A stretch of DNA of 64,000 nt, taken from NCBI GenBank assembly GCA_015146655.1, contig VKHL01000109.1, positions 34,751 through 98,750 of the forward strand. Reading direction: 5' to 3'. This document shows, one piece after another, positions 1 to 11,929 of this stretch; the stretch's first letter is position 1; each line of letters begins with the position of its first letter. Under the pieces are notes generated by a model. That model had not been told where the DNA came from. It made no database searches and saw only the letters and a program-made list of their open reading frames with translations. Source of the DNA: Ochromonas danica. Taxonomy: Eukaryota; Sar; Chrysophyceae; Chromulinales; Chromulinaceae. The translations under genes and the position numbers were made by a program.

Positions 1-1493
1 TCAAGAGTCTCACTCAACCCGATCCCGATATGCGCATCAACTTCTATATTCCTGGGGCTGCTCTCGGTAAAGAAGCAGCAAAAAATATCCAACAACTAGT
101 GTTGAAGTATGGAGAGCAATATACTTTTATCAAGGAATTGACATTTCGCAGTAGTGATGGGAAAAACTTGCAAACTGTCTATCAACAATTCCAAGAACTT
201 CGCAGGCGTATAAAACAACGTGATCAGAAAGCTGAACAGGAGAAAGATCTTGTCGTTCAAGCTAAATTGATCAAGATCAAAGATCAACGTGTTCCTCGTT
301 TACAGGAGGTTAAGATTAGACCCCAGTTGAGTGGTAAGAAGTGTACCGGAACTTTGGAGGCTCATCAAAATGGTCTTCGTTTCACCTCGAGCAAGGGAGA
401 GATTTTAGACATCATGTATGCCAACATCAAGCATACTGTTTTCCAACCATGTGATCGTTCAACATTGGTGCTCGTGCATTTCCATCTGAAGGATTTTATC
501 CTTGTTAATAAGAAGAAGCAGAAGGATATTCAGTTCTTTACCGAAGTTATCGAGGCGTCTCTTAATCTGGAGGGAAGCAGACGCTCTGCTTATGATCCTG
601 ATGAGATCGACGATGAACAGCGTGAGCGAGAGATGAAGCGCAGACTCAATATGGCTTTCAAAGACTTCTGTGCAAAGGTCGAGAAAGTGGCTGCTCATTA
701 TGAATTCAACTTGCAGGTGGATGTGCCGTTTAGAAAGTCTGGATTTGAAGGCAATTGGTCGAAGGAAATGGTGCTCTTGCAACCCACCACTCATTGCTTG
801 GTGAGTTTGACTGAGTGGCCTTCTTTTGTGCTCACGTTGTCGGAAGTGGAGCACGTGCATTTTGAGCGTGTGACCTATGCCACAAGAAACTTTGACATCA
901 CATTCATCTTTAGGAACTGGGAATTGCCCCCAAAGACCATCACTGCAGTGGATATGAAGTACATGGATATTGTTCAAGATTGGCTGAACTTGGTTGAAAT
1001 TACCTATACCAAGGGTCCACGCTCTTTGAACTGGACTGATGTCATGAAGATTGTCCGCGAAGAAAAGGATATTTTCTATGATGACCACGATGAAGATGGT
1101 ATTTCTAAACCTGCCGGTTGGTTGTTCTTGTCTGCTGAAGCCAGTGACGACGAAGATGACGATGAGGATGAGGGCGGTGATTCCAGTTTCGGTGAAGAGG
1201 ATGATGAAGACGATGATGAAGATGAGGATGATTCTGAGTTGGACGAGGATGACTCTGAATTCGATGAAGATGAAGAAAGTGACTATGACGAGGAGGATGA
1301 ATTGGAAGAAAAGGGCATGGTTAGTGCTAATTGAGCCACCTTGGCTGTGCCCTGTTTATCCGTAACCGTTGTTTTGTTTTGCTTTTAGGATTGGGATGAA
1401 CTGCATCGTCAAGCTGTTGCTGAAGACAAAGCGAAGAGAAGTCGAGAAGTCGAGGAGCAGCCACGCAGCAACAACAAGAAGGCCAGGCGATGA
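1..1493 (+). CDS. SPT16: FACT complex subunit SPT16, C-terminal part
   Basis: Large subunit of the FACT histone chaperone, which loosens and rebuilds nucleosomes for RNA and DNA polymerases in the nucleus. The gene enters from the left edge already open, so only about the last 475 residues are present. Exons are 1-1319 and 1389-1493, joined in phase 0 across a 69-bp GT-AG intron; reading on without splicing would stop at 1334 and lose the ending. The visible part holds the SPT16 middle domain (stretch FTSSKGEILDIMYANIKH and FQPCD, as in yeast and human SPT16), the Rtt106-like PH region (LNWTDVMK) and then a long Asp/Glu-rich tail. The second exon begins DWDELHRQA, matching the family's conserved DWDELE element, and ends in a basic NNKKARR nuclear-localisation-like tail. 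Very secure. Confidence 0.96.
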
Positions 1494-1619
1494 AGGACTG
1501 ACAAAACGCTGAAGACTCAAAGACAACTTCTTAATGTTTAAATAACTACAAAATTTAACTGCAAAGTTGTGCAAGTTGATGGCTAGGTCACATTGAGATA
1601 CATGAAGGGAGCAGGTTTA

Positions 1620-2777
1620 TTAGTCACCTGCCTCAGGCGCAGCGAAAAACTTGTTCGTGTCCTCGGAGAGGCGACGATCAGGTTCTTCCAAGCCTTCGAC
1701 GACAACTTTCACCATAATCTCATTCCGCCTCACCCAAGGCAATGCATAAGGTGGGTTATATTGAATGACCTGAAATGTGGCAGGATCGTAGTTGATATTT
1801 TGACTCAACAACGCATCTTCCAGCTTGGCCTTCTGCCTCAGCACTTCACCTTCAGTGACGACACCAGAGAACTCCACAACAGCAACATCCATAGGAGCTA
1901 CATCACGCAACTCAACATTCTCTGATGTTGGAATGGGTGCAGTGACAGCTGTGTATTGTTTTGGCAAGATGAAGCTGATGGACTTGTTATCCAAGATAAT
2001 AGGAGCAGTTTGGGCAATAGAGGTGGAGACTCCATCCACAGCATTTTCACCTAGGAAGTAAGACGCTAATCTCTGATAGCCAAATGTTGTCGCCAAAGGT
2101 TCAGTGACAATGGCCTCCTCTGCGCTCACATCATCAGAGAGCTTGGTGCTGCAAACAGAGTAACCATCATAGCGACGAAGTTCCAACTCCTCCGTCTTCT
2201 TGAGCACTGTGTAACCAGGCAACTCGATGCCTTCTGGGTTATTACGAACAATATTCTTAACTTCCCTGCTCACAGTATCCACAGTGGTTTGTAAGGCAGA
2301 AGGGTCTTGGGTGATTTCCTTGACTGTCGTGATCGCCTTCTGACCTCGTTCAATCCACTCTGATGGGCCTTTCTCCACCAAATCACTGATTACCTTCGGT
2401 CCTTCATCCACGATTCTTGGGACAGCTTTGGTCAAAAACTCAGGAATAATATCGGAGACAAGCTGCTGATTGAAATGTTGAATCTCACGTAAAGCTTTGC
2501 CATAGGATAAAGTCTTAGGAGCAACTTTCTCGATATTTTTTTCCTGGAAAGCTGTACGAACATCACTCGAAATCTCACTTAATCGACTGAATAAATCTCG
2601 TGATAAAGTTCGACGAGCATCACAAGGAGTGTCAACGTCTAAAATCTGATCCAAATCTTCTTGCCATGTCGATGATCTCAATCCAGTGGAAGGAAAAAAT
2701 GAGACAGGTCTCACTCTAAAAGCAATAAATTCTTCAATCAACAAGGTTAGTACGAGCCCTAATAGAACTTTCTTCAT
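1620..2777 (-). CDS. SOUL haem-binding protein with plastid-type leader
   Basis: Single-exon gene of 385 residues. The C-terminal half is a SOUL/HBP domain, starting near LPGYTVLKKTEELELRRYD and ending near the YNPPYALPWVRRNE element; the family binds haem or tetrapyrroles. I start it at the ATG at 2777 because this gives a clean leader: MKKVLLGLVLTLLIEEFIA followed by FRVRP. This is a hydrophobic signal peptide with an Ala-Phe cleavage step, as in proteins sent to complex plastids. An in-frame ATG at 2969 would add 64 residues rich in Asn and Thr, encoded by a GTT/TTG microsatellite, and would bury the leader. The region between leader and SOUL domain is helical and unrecognised. Function in plastid tetrapyrrole handling is inferred. 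Confidence 0.88.
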   Translation of the reverse strand: MKKVLLGLVLTLLIEEFIAFRVRPVSFFPSTGLRSSTWQEDLDQILDVDTPCDARRTLSRDLFSRLSEISSDVRTAFQEKNIEKVAPKTLSYGKALREIQHFNQQLVSDIIPEFLTKAVPRIVDEGPKVISDLVEKGPSEWIERGQKAITTVKEITQDPSALQTTVDTVSREVKNIVRNNPEGIELPGYTVLKKTEELELRRYDGYSVCSTKLSDDVSAEEAIVTEPLATTFGYQRLASYFLGENAVDGVSTSIAQTAPIILDNKSISFILPKQYTAVTAPIPTSENVELRDVAPMDVAVVEFSGVVTEGEVLRQKAKLEDALLSQNINYDPATFQVIQYNPPYALPWVRRNEIMVKVVVEGLEEPDRRLSEDTNKFFAAPEAGD

Positions 2778-3263
2778 TCTTTTCGATTCTGCTGGTTGCT
2801 GCTGTTCGTTGTTGTTGTTGTTGTTGTTCTGTGTTGTTGTCGTGTTGTTGTCGTCAGCACAGCAAGAAGGGGGAAAACCTGGGAAAATCCGGTAAAACCT
2901 CTCTGGGATGGGGGAAAATTTTGCATTGGGTGGTAATAATAGTCTGTTCGTGCGGGTTGTGTCCATCACAGCAGCAGGCCCGGTTGCGGGCGGGTTGGTG
3001 TGCTGGGGAGGGAAAAGGGCAGCAGCACAGCAGCAGGCGGCGATCCTGTTCGATCAGATCAAGTCAGATCCCATCTCGTTGATTTCCTTTTCATCACGAG
3101 ATCTACTGCAAAGACTTCTTGTCTTGAAGTTTGATAAGCTTTATATTTTCTTTTATTAAACCTGATATTTTCAGGCTTTCTAAGATTGGACAATTTTCTT
3201 CTAGAAAAGATATTCTCATCTCCTCCTGTTTTTTGAGTCTATTCTTCGATTGAATCAAGAAAA
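2778..3263. promoter_or_regulatory. Divergent spacer between SOUL and Rab genes, with microsatellite
   Basis: About 490 bases separating two divergent start codons, so it should hold both promoters and 5' leaders. It carries an imperfect GTT/TTG repeat at about 2807-2856 and a GC-rich patch at about 2945-3030 with repeated GGGTTG-like words. No coding exon was recognised; open frames here are low-complexity translations of the repeat. Confidence 0.5.
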
Positions 3264-4091
<828 letters not shown>

Positions 4092-4376
4092 ATGAGCTCT
4101 GCGGATATACTACTACTGGGTTTCCTTCGAAAATGTAGGTATTCATATTTTGTGGAGTGATGACCCAAAGCAAAGAATCAAGCACCATAGTGTATTCATA
4201 TTCATACCCGCCACCACCTGCGTGTTTCATGCTTTTGTTTGTTGGGAAGAAAGGTAATGGTTTGCAACATGTAGTTAAATTAGTAAGCTTAAGCAATAAG
4301 CATGAAATAGATCAATGACGCTTCATTGGTCCCTGTCATGACTGTAGGATTCACTTGCAAACACACAATAAATTCT

Positions 4377-6514
4377 CTACGCAGAGATCACAAATTGTTC
4401 ATGAAGGCGCAAATCTCGCGAAGAAGCTCCGATAAACACGGTAAAAGTTCCTGCAACCAGCTCCCAATTATGAAGCTCGCTGTTCCAAATGGAGAAGTCT
4501 CTGTTGGTTAGAGCGAACTGGACAATTGAGCTGGACTGACTCTTCAGCGACACCTTCTTAAAAGCGCGTAGCTGTCGTAGTGGCTCTCCGGCCTCCGAAG
4601 GAAAGGATAAGTAGACTTGAATTACTTCACTTCCATCTTTTGGTCCCACGTTCTTCACAACGACATCAACAACTGTGCGAACACGCTTGCTGCTATGACG
4701 ATCAGCATGCTCACTGGGTAGTTCATTCGCCACTTGTAGTTTTAAGGCAGAATATTCGAAGTTGGTGTAGGACAAGCCATGACCAAAGGGGTACAGGGGA
4801 ACAACATCGTAAGCATCATACCAACGATAGCCAATGAGCAATTCTTCCGTGTAGGCTGCATCGCGCATAATGGCTCCTGTTCCAGGATACTGTTCAGGAG
4901 TAAAACCAACCTCATTATCCTTGTTCGGTATTGTCACAGGAAGTCTAGCAGATGGATTAACAACACCAAACAGAACATCTGCTAAACCATTTCCAGCTTC
5001 TTGACCAGGCATCCAACTCACCAAAATGGCAGAAACCGTTGCTGCCCAGGGCATTAAAACTGCTCCTGGTGCAACAACATCTACAATGGTTCGACTGTTA
5101 ACGGCAGCAACAGATGATACAAGATTATTCTGAGCATCGCCCAAGGACAATGTATCACGGTCGGAACCTTCGCTTGAGGTTGTCGCCACAACAACCACAG
5201 CAAGAGAACATTTTCCCGCCAATGCCACAGCAGTTGACACATCTTCACCGCTGTTGTAAAAAACAACTGTGTTGGTACCCGCTAAATAAGCTTCAATGCC
5301 CTGCGTAGGAGTTATGACATAAGGTGGGGATACACTTCCAGAACCACCACCAGAAATAGTGTCTTGATTACCAATTACTGCAACACAATCACCCAGTTGA
5401 TTCTTGTCCAGGGGTAGAATAGAGTTGCTATTCTTCAGCAAAACGGTAGACTTAGCGGAAATCTCCCTGGCTAAAGCATTGTGCTCAGAACTGGTTACAT
5501 TTGCGGTGGGATCACCGACCAGAGGACTGTCCATGAGACCAATCTTTTCCATCGAGTGGAGAATGCGGAACACACTGCGATCAATGTCCTCCAATTTAAT
5601 CTTATGCTCCAGTAGCAACGCTTCTAAAACAATATGATTGTAGAAGAGTCCAATTGGCATTTCTTGATCCATACCAGCAAGAAGTGAGTTGACAGAGGAC
5701 TTGGCGGCAGTCCAATCACTAACAACCCATCCATTAAAACCCAAATTCTCTCGCAGATGTGTCAAAGTATCATTATTCTGACAAGCATAGACATCATTGA
5801 TACGATTGTATGCACACATAATGGATAGAACACCAGCTTCAATCGCAGCTTCAAAAGGTGGATAGTAGAGTTCAAATCGAACACGTTCGTTGACATTAGC
5901 GGAGACAGTCATGCGATGATCTTCAATCTCATTGTTCACAAAGTGCTTAGCATTGGCAATAATACCTTGATCTTGAATCCCTTTAACAGAACTTTTCGCC
6001 ATTGTAGAACCCAAGATTGGGTCTTCACCACAAAGATATTCAAAATTACGACCCGCTGTGGGAACACGTGCAATACCCAAACCAGGTGCCAAAGCCATAT
6101 TAGCCCCCTTGGCTTTAAACTCTTCCGCCATCGCGGAAGCCCATCGATAGACTAGATCACTATCCCAAGAGGCTGCGATGGTCAAAGCGGAAGGCCAGGC
6201 GGTGCTTGTTCCTTCCCCGCCAGTGGAGGACGATGTGCGGAAACCTTGTGGGCCATCTTGCATCTTCAAAGCAGGAATACCCAATCTTTCAATAGCAGGT
6301 ATATTACCAGTATAGGTACCTCTTACACCAGCACTATATAAATACAAGCAAGAGGAAAAGTGTGTGAGAGAGGAGAGGAGGAAATAGTGAAATGAGGACA
6401 TCAAAGAACATACAGAAGAGATAGCTTTTCTGATAAAGTCATCCTGGTAATAGCTTCTTCTATAGAAGAAGCTATTGAGAGGACAACACCAGAAGCTAGT
6501 AATAACCAAAGCAT
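4377..6514 (-). CDS. Secreted glycoside hydrolase family 3 (beta-glucosidase/xylosidase type)
   Basis: Two exons, 6414-6514 and 4377-6333, separated by an 80-bp intron, giving 685 residues. Exon 1 supplies a signal peptide (MLWLLLASGVVLSIASS) and the family opening MTLSEKLSLL, which joins in phase to AGVRGTYTGNIPAI of exon 2. The long unspliced frame that starts at 6509 misses this leader. The N-terminal (alpha/beta)8 barrel shows the substrate-binding KHFVNNE element (about residue 163) and the catalytic nucleophile Asp in WVVSDW (about residue 240). The alpha/beta sandwich and the C-terminal fibronectin-III-like domain follow. Family enzymes hydrolyse terminal beta-glucosides or beta-xylosides; which sugar is used here cannot be decided. 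Likely secreted or vacuolar. Confidence 0.93.
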
Positions 6515-6670
6515 TTGATTTTGACCAAATTGAACTTTTTCAAGACAAGAAAATAGAAATTACACCAGCAGCAGACTGTTTCATACAGAAACATATTTCG
6601 ACAACGCGTTTCTCTATATACGTTAACTTAATAAGAACATTGTAAATTCCTCCCTTCAAAATAAAAAGAA

Positions 6671-7773
6671 ATGCGAGAAGAATCACCATTTGATAAAGTA
6701 TTCCATGAATGGAGTTCTGGTGGCTTAGCTAATGCTATTGCTTCGGCTATTTTGAATCCTATTGATGTTGTGAAAACACGTTTACAAGCTCTTTCTCCAA
6801 CGGCTAATCCTCACACAATCATTCGAATCCGTCCAATCATCCAATCCATCTGGCGGGAATCTGGTGTGATTGGCTTATGGAAACCTGGATTAGCAGCAAG
6901 CATGAGTCGAGAAATGTTAAATAGTGGGCCTAGAGCAGGGTTTTATGTTCCTATTCGAGATAGTTTGCAGGACCTGCGAGGAGAAAGTGCTGATAGTCAG
7001 TCTTGGTCAACAAAACTGCTCGCTGCTCTTACCACAGGTCAGTTCCCTTCTCTTCTCTAATTACTGGGGAACATATTAATATCTGTGAATGCGGATGTGA
7101 ATATTTGGTAGGCATTATTGGCTCCTTGACGTCGAATCCTATCGATGTGATTAAGATACGCATGATGGTGGATACCAGAAAATATCCTTCGATCTTACTT
7201 AGTGCTTACCGCATTATGAGTCAAGAAGGGATTATTGGGTTTTATAAAGGTGTGGCTCCTTCAACCCTTCGTGGTAAGCCCTCCCTTCTCTTGATCCCCC
7301 CGACCACTCTATTAGCTGGAACTGTGAGGGTGTGTTCTACCAGCTGCCATGATCTCTATGGGTGAACTGGCTACATATGATCAAAGTAAGTATATGATGA
7401 AGAAGATGTTCAACATTTCCTCCGAAAGCTGGCTGCTCCATGTGACTTGCTCCATGATTACTGGCCTCGTTGCGGCAACTGTTGCTGCACCTTTCGATCT
7501 TCTCAAGACCAGGTAAGTCACTGCTTCACCGCATTGACGATATTTTGGTGATGATGGCATATTGATGATTGCCAATGATATGAAAGAGCGATGAATACAG
7601 CGAATGCGAATGAAAGTTTGTTGGGACTAGGAAGACGAGTTGTCGAAGAAGAAGGAGCCCTCGTACTCTTCCGTGGCTGGCTACCAGCATATCTCCGCCT
7701 TGGACCACACGCAATTATATGCTTCCCTGTCTTCGAACAGCTACGACGGTTGTTTGGTTTGAATTATTTGTAG
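6671..7773 (+). CDS. Mitochondrial carrier family protein (SLC25)
   Basis: Inner-membrane solute exchanger of 294 residues, the usual size, in four exons: 6671-7037, 7112-7273, 7344-7512 and 7587-7773. All three tripartite repeats carry the PxDxxK signature: NPIDVVKTR, NPIDVIKIR and APFDLLKTR. The joins recreate continuous family sequence, for example LTTG/IIGSLTSNPID and STLR/AAMISMGELATYD. The RAAMISMGELATYD stretch is closest to the UCP/dicarboxylate branch, but the transported substrate is not determinable from the sequence. Its stop lies only 48 bp from the stop of the convergent MPP-alpha gene. Confidence 0.9.
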
Positions 7774-7821
7774 ATGCTATATGACTACGAAACAACTAGA
7801 GGTTTCTCAACTGTTTTAGTT

Positions 7822-9530
7822 TTACTGTCTATACTTCTTCCACATCTCATGATTGTACGATTTAGTGAACTGCTTAATGTCTTCAAAGCTAGGAAGGAAG
7901 GAAACATCCTCACCGACACAAGCTATAGCAGGTGGATGCTCCATCATTAGATTGGCAACTTTCATTAGGTCTTTCTCGCTGACTGCGTCTATCTTCGCAC
8001 AAATGTCATCTGCAGGCTCTCTACGACCGTAGGTGATAAATTGACGTCCAATGTCCTCACATACAACAAGTCTAGATTCCAGCTGCATCATCATGCTTGA
8101 CTTTAACATATTCTTGGCACGATTCAGTTCCTCAGGAGTGACCGGCGCATTCGCAAGCAACGAAAACTGATCTACAATAACCCGAATAAGATTAGCAACG
8201 CTGTCTGGGGGGCAAGCTCCATCTATACCAAGCAAGCCGCTTTGATCATTTATATTCACAAAGGACTCGACTGCTTCAGCCCAATAATACCGATTGAGTA
8301 CTTGGGTATAAAGTCGTGTATACATTCCCTTTCCAGGCCCTCCTGAAGAAAAGCTCTTTCCACCACCAAGTAGTTGCTGCATCACACATGTTGGAACAAT
8401 CAAATCGCTGTGCCATCCGCCAACTTCAAAGGCCATTGCAAGTTTCACAAATGGTTCTTTCAATGTTCTCTGTTCGGTAAGCAATCCACCAGTATAGCTG
8501 CTTTTAGGCTGACTAATAGAAGAAAGATTTCCACGAGGCAAGTGCTGAAACTTTTTCGCAACTAAATCTACGAAGTTGTCATGATCAACACCTGCTGCCG
8601 AAACAACGCAATTATCCCCAAAAAAGTACTTGGCGCGAAAATCTTGAAGTGTCTGGGCAGTAATAGTATTGACTTTATCTAAAGGACAATAGTGGCTATT
8701 TCCCAATGGCTGTCCCAGGTAAGCAGCACGTTGCACAAGATCTCTTGAGATCACTTCACTGGGCAGCTCATTGTCTTGTAACTCTACAACAATCCGACTT
8801 TCTTCCATCTCCTCTTCAGGGAAACTTGGACATAAGATAGTATCTGCTATGATATCAAGAGCTTGTTCCAAGTTTGGACGAAGGAAGTCAATACAGTAGA
8901 GAATATTCTCTTTGGTGGCAATGCATTGCACCATTCCACCCATACCTTCCACGGCAGCAATAATCTAAGCAAAGCAGCAAAACAAAACCTTCATTAGAAC
9001 AACCAAGATCAAGCTATCAGTTTAACAGTCTATCTGTGTCTCACATCTTTGTGTGCTCTGCTATGAGTGGATCGAAAAGCGTTGAGTTCCAGGAAGTGTG
9101 TGGATCCAGTGTTGTGCTTGGTCTCGTAGGAACTACTCACACACACAGACACCTTACCTCACTATCTCACACAGAATACTTATAGCAGAGAATCTACCTA
9201 CCTGCCAGTACGCACAATGAAGGCAATGGAAGACATTAACCCAGGCATTTCTTGGGTGGCCACGGTTAATCCATTAGGTAGCTTCACTGACAAGGTAGGA
9301 GGGATATTACTACTTAGAATAGGCTTAATAGGAGGCATATTAGGGAAAGGTTTATCCAATCGGAACTTCTCATGAAGAAGAAATTCTTTAGAGGATTTGT
9401 CAATCTTCTTAGGCTCAGTCATGGCCTTGGCGGAAGTAACCACTGGTTTTTCATTAGGATCTGGATAAGAATGATAACTTCGACAAGAGATTCTAGATCG
9501 TTTATGAATGAGTCGAGACAATGCTTTCAT
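7822..9530 (-). CDS. PMPCA: Mitochondrial processing peptidase alpha subunit
   Basis: Non-catalytic, substrate-recognising partner of the enzyme that removes mitochondrial presequences. Three exons, 9202-9530, 9045-9132 and 7822-8964, give 519 residues. The 88-bp middle exon encodes SYETKHNTGSTHFLEL and is needed to restore the M16 fold between IVRTG and IIAAVEGMGG. The N-terminus is Arg/Ser-rich without acidic residues, as expected for a matrix presequence. The zinc-binding HxxEH box of the beta subunit is degenerate here (HFLEL). The alpha-type glycine-rich loop is present (GGGKSFSSGGPGKGMY) and binds presequences. Together these identify the alpha rather than the beta subunit. I chose the acceptor after GTGAGTAG because it gives GSSYET, aligning without a gap to the family GSRYET. 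Confidence 0.94.
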
Positions 9531-9916
9531 GGATTTCTTTCTTTATAATAAAGGTCTGCTAAGCTAGTATTCTGATAGTTTATTGCCTTATATTCTGTTA
9601 ACCAAGGAGGTGAACATCACATGACAACTTAACCCACCATCTCTTAACTTAACATCTACTTAACTTAACTTTACTTGACTAACAAATAACATGGCTGCTG
9701 ACCTGCAGTTGACTATTATAACTATTTGGAGGAACTGGATGGTTTATTAATCTTCAAGTATAATGATCATCTTGTCTATCTTCATTATCAAGAGATTTCA
9801 TATTTGATCATATTCATCACGAAAACAGATGGACAGACTTCCAGATTCTGGAAACCTGGAGAAAAAAGAGTGTGAAAATGGTCAGTTGCTCAATTAATTA
9901 ATTGAATAGTGCAGTG
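9531..9916. promoter_or_regulatory. Divergent spacer between MPP-alpha and zinc-ribbon gene
   Basis: 386 bases between two divergent starts. It contains repeated TTAACTTAAC-like words (about 9620-9680) and a perfect short palindrome, CCAGA-T-TCTGG, at 9841-9851. No gene was recognised in it. Confidence 0.4.
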
Positions 9917-11798
9917 ATGAGTGGGAGCTATTGCCTATCATGCTTTTCAAGTCTTGAATGTGAGAATGCGAGCTTTTGTCCACAATGCGGCGGGGTCATT
10001 ATCACTGGCAGTGTGGTGGAGTCCAGCACAACTGCTAGTTATGACCCTTTGTCACGGGAATGGAAGCCTTGGAGGGAGAAGCCTATGATACCCAAACGAA
10101 ACTATAGACACTTTCAAGGCAAACCAAAGCCTTGGTTTCCTTCAATGAAAGTTCATTTTCTCAAGATACAATCCAAACCAATTCCTTCTATGACACTATC
10201 CACAGTAGACCATGATTCTATCGATCAAAACACTACAACAGCATCTGAAGATACAACCTTATCAGACAGATTAAAAGACAAGAATAGTGACGAATCTGTG
10301 GATACAACAGTGCAAAGACAGCATCACTCAACTGGCGTCAGTGAATCTGTCTGGCTGCCCAGTGCTACTACTGCTGCTGCAGTCATTCTCCCTGCAGTGA
10401 GAGAGAATCATTTAGCCATGACGGAACTTGCTACCATAGCAGATCTTCGGGAAGTAATCTATCCTTTAGCTGCTTATGAATGCCAGACATCTGTAACGAA
10501 TGGAGTCCAATATGTGATGGTGCTGTCGCTCATCGAACAATTGTATGGATCTCTAGGATATCCTCGACAGTATTGGCTGAGAGTAACCACCCGTCAGGGT
10601 AATGATGATTTACATGATGATCCATCTAGTTCAACCTTGTTAAGTCAGTTGAGGTTAGTGCTATCCTGATTCTATGAGAAGTGATGGCAGGACTGATTGC
10701 TCTCATTGTGATCTAATAGTTACCATTCTGACACTGTTTACCTCTCAAATACGATTTGCTCACTCATCTACCCTTTTGAAGAATGGCTCGATTTAGAAAA
10801 GGTTCGTTCACTTTGTGATAGATGTGTTTTCGAAATTATCCGCCATTGACCATGGATTGATGAATGCACATTAGATCGATGCTGAGCAGTTCTATATGGT
10901 AGGCCCACGATTCTCAATATGCAGTGAGCGATAAAGTAGTCATTGTCATTAATAATTACTGCTGCGTGTGGATGGTTTAGGTGCAGTATATGCAAAAGAC
11001 GTTGCAGTTCCTTCCTTTCCGCCTATCAAAGAAAAGGTTCTACAAGACGCTGACTGTTCCGCCCACCAAGATATCTGATTTTATCGCTATTGAAGCAAAA
11101 GTTGTGATAGAACCGCTCGCATCAAGTGTAATGAGCGTTAGCTATGGTCGAAAGCAATCAAATAAGATGGTTGTCTATCATGAGAGGCATCGTATCGAAC
11201 AGTCTGATTGTGAGGATCGAGTTGTCTTTGATGATGTCTTGATGGAGCATCAAAGTATGATAATGATTTCTCGAGCTTTGCCCTCCCTTTATCTTCCTGT
11301 GATGGTAGTGACAGTCCTTATCCTAGACAAATTTGAATTGTTTGTATTAATTAGCATTGTTTGCTGCAGGTTCGCTCAACGCCACATTATCGCAAGCGTT
11401 TCAATGGTGCGGAGATATTGACCCGTACGACCAAGGAACAGCTGCGAGCTTCTGGCCGAGCATCTCATCTTCATCTCCAAATAATTCCATGTGAAGACCA
11501 GAGAATAATAGATGGTGAACAACTTCCAATTTTGGACATGTCTATCGAACAGGAAGTGCTTCAACAACTTTTATTGCCAGCATGCGAGCTTGAAGACACT
11601 TTGCTAGCTTGTGAGGGCAATCTAGAAGAGTGGAAGTTTTATGTCGATCGCGTGCTTTCTGCTATCCGTTTGGAGTATAGCGTAGAGCATGGTATAGTCT
11701 TCACTGTAGTTGGATGTTTCTCTCAACCTTCCTACACTTCTCATCCCTGGCCAGAGGACCTATTGGTTCGCGATCCTGAAGGATCAGATGAGAGTTAG
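9917..11798 (+). CDS. Unknown protein with N-terminal zinc ribbon
   Basis: Not recognised beyond its N-terminus. My best model has exons 9917-10653, 10720-10801, 10981-11304 and 11370-11798, about 523 residues. The first 30 residues hold two Cys pairs (CLSC, CPQC), a zinc-ribbon of the kind found in many eukaryotic adaptor proteins. A Ser/Thr-rich linker follows, then a mixed helical region (LREVIYPLAAYECQ) and a C-terminal region rich in Leu and Glu. The join at 10653/10720 is convincing (S-YHSDTVYL). The next one is weak: frame 10720 onward stays open to a stop at 10847-10849, so either the donor at 10802 is used or the gene ends there and a second gene begins near 10981. It converges on VPS26. 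Confidence 0.5.
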
Positions 11799-11929
11799 AA
11801 AGATCCAAGATCGAAGAGCAGCAGTTTACAATTCTTGCTTAAGAATGGGAAATCTGCGAGTAGAAAACTACATATCTAATGTTCTCTCCACAAGAGGCTG
11901 CGCTTGTCCTACACTTGAGCAAACAGCGT

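Noticed and set aside
459-1088. 209-codon open frame antisense to SPT16
   Set aside because: It lies wholly inside the conserved SPT16 coding sequence on the other strand and resembles no family; a shadow of codon bias.
2778-2969. N-terminal Asn/Thr-rich extension of the SOUL protein
   Set aside because: It is the translation of a GTT microsatellite, and using it would bury a good signal peptide with an Ala-Phe step.
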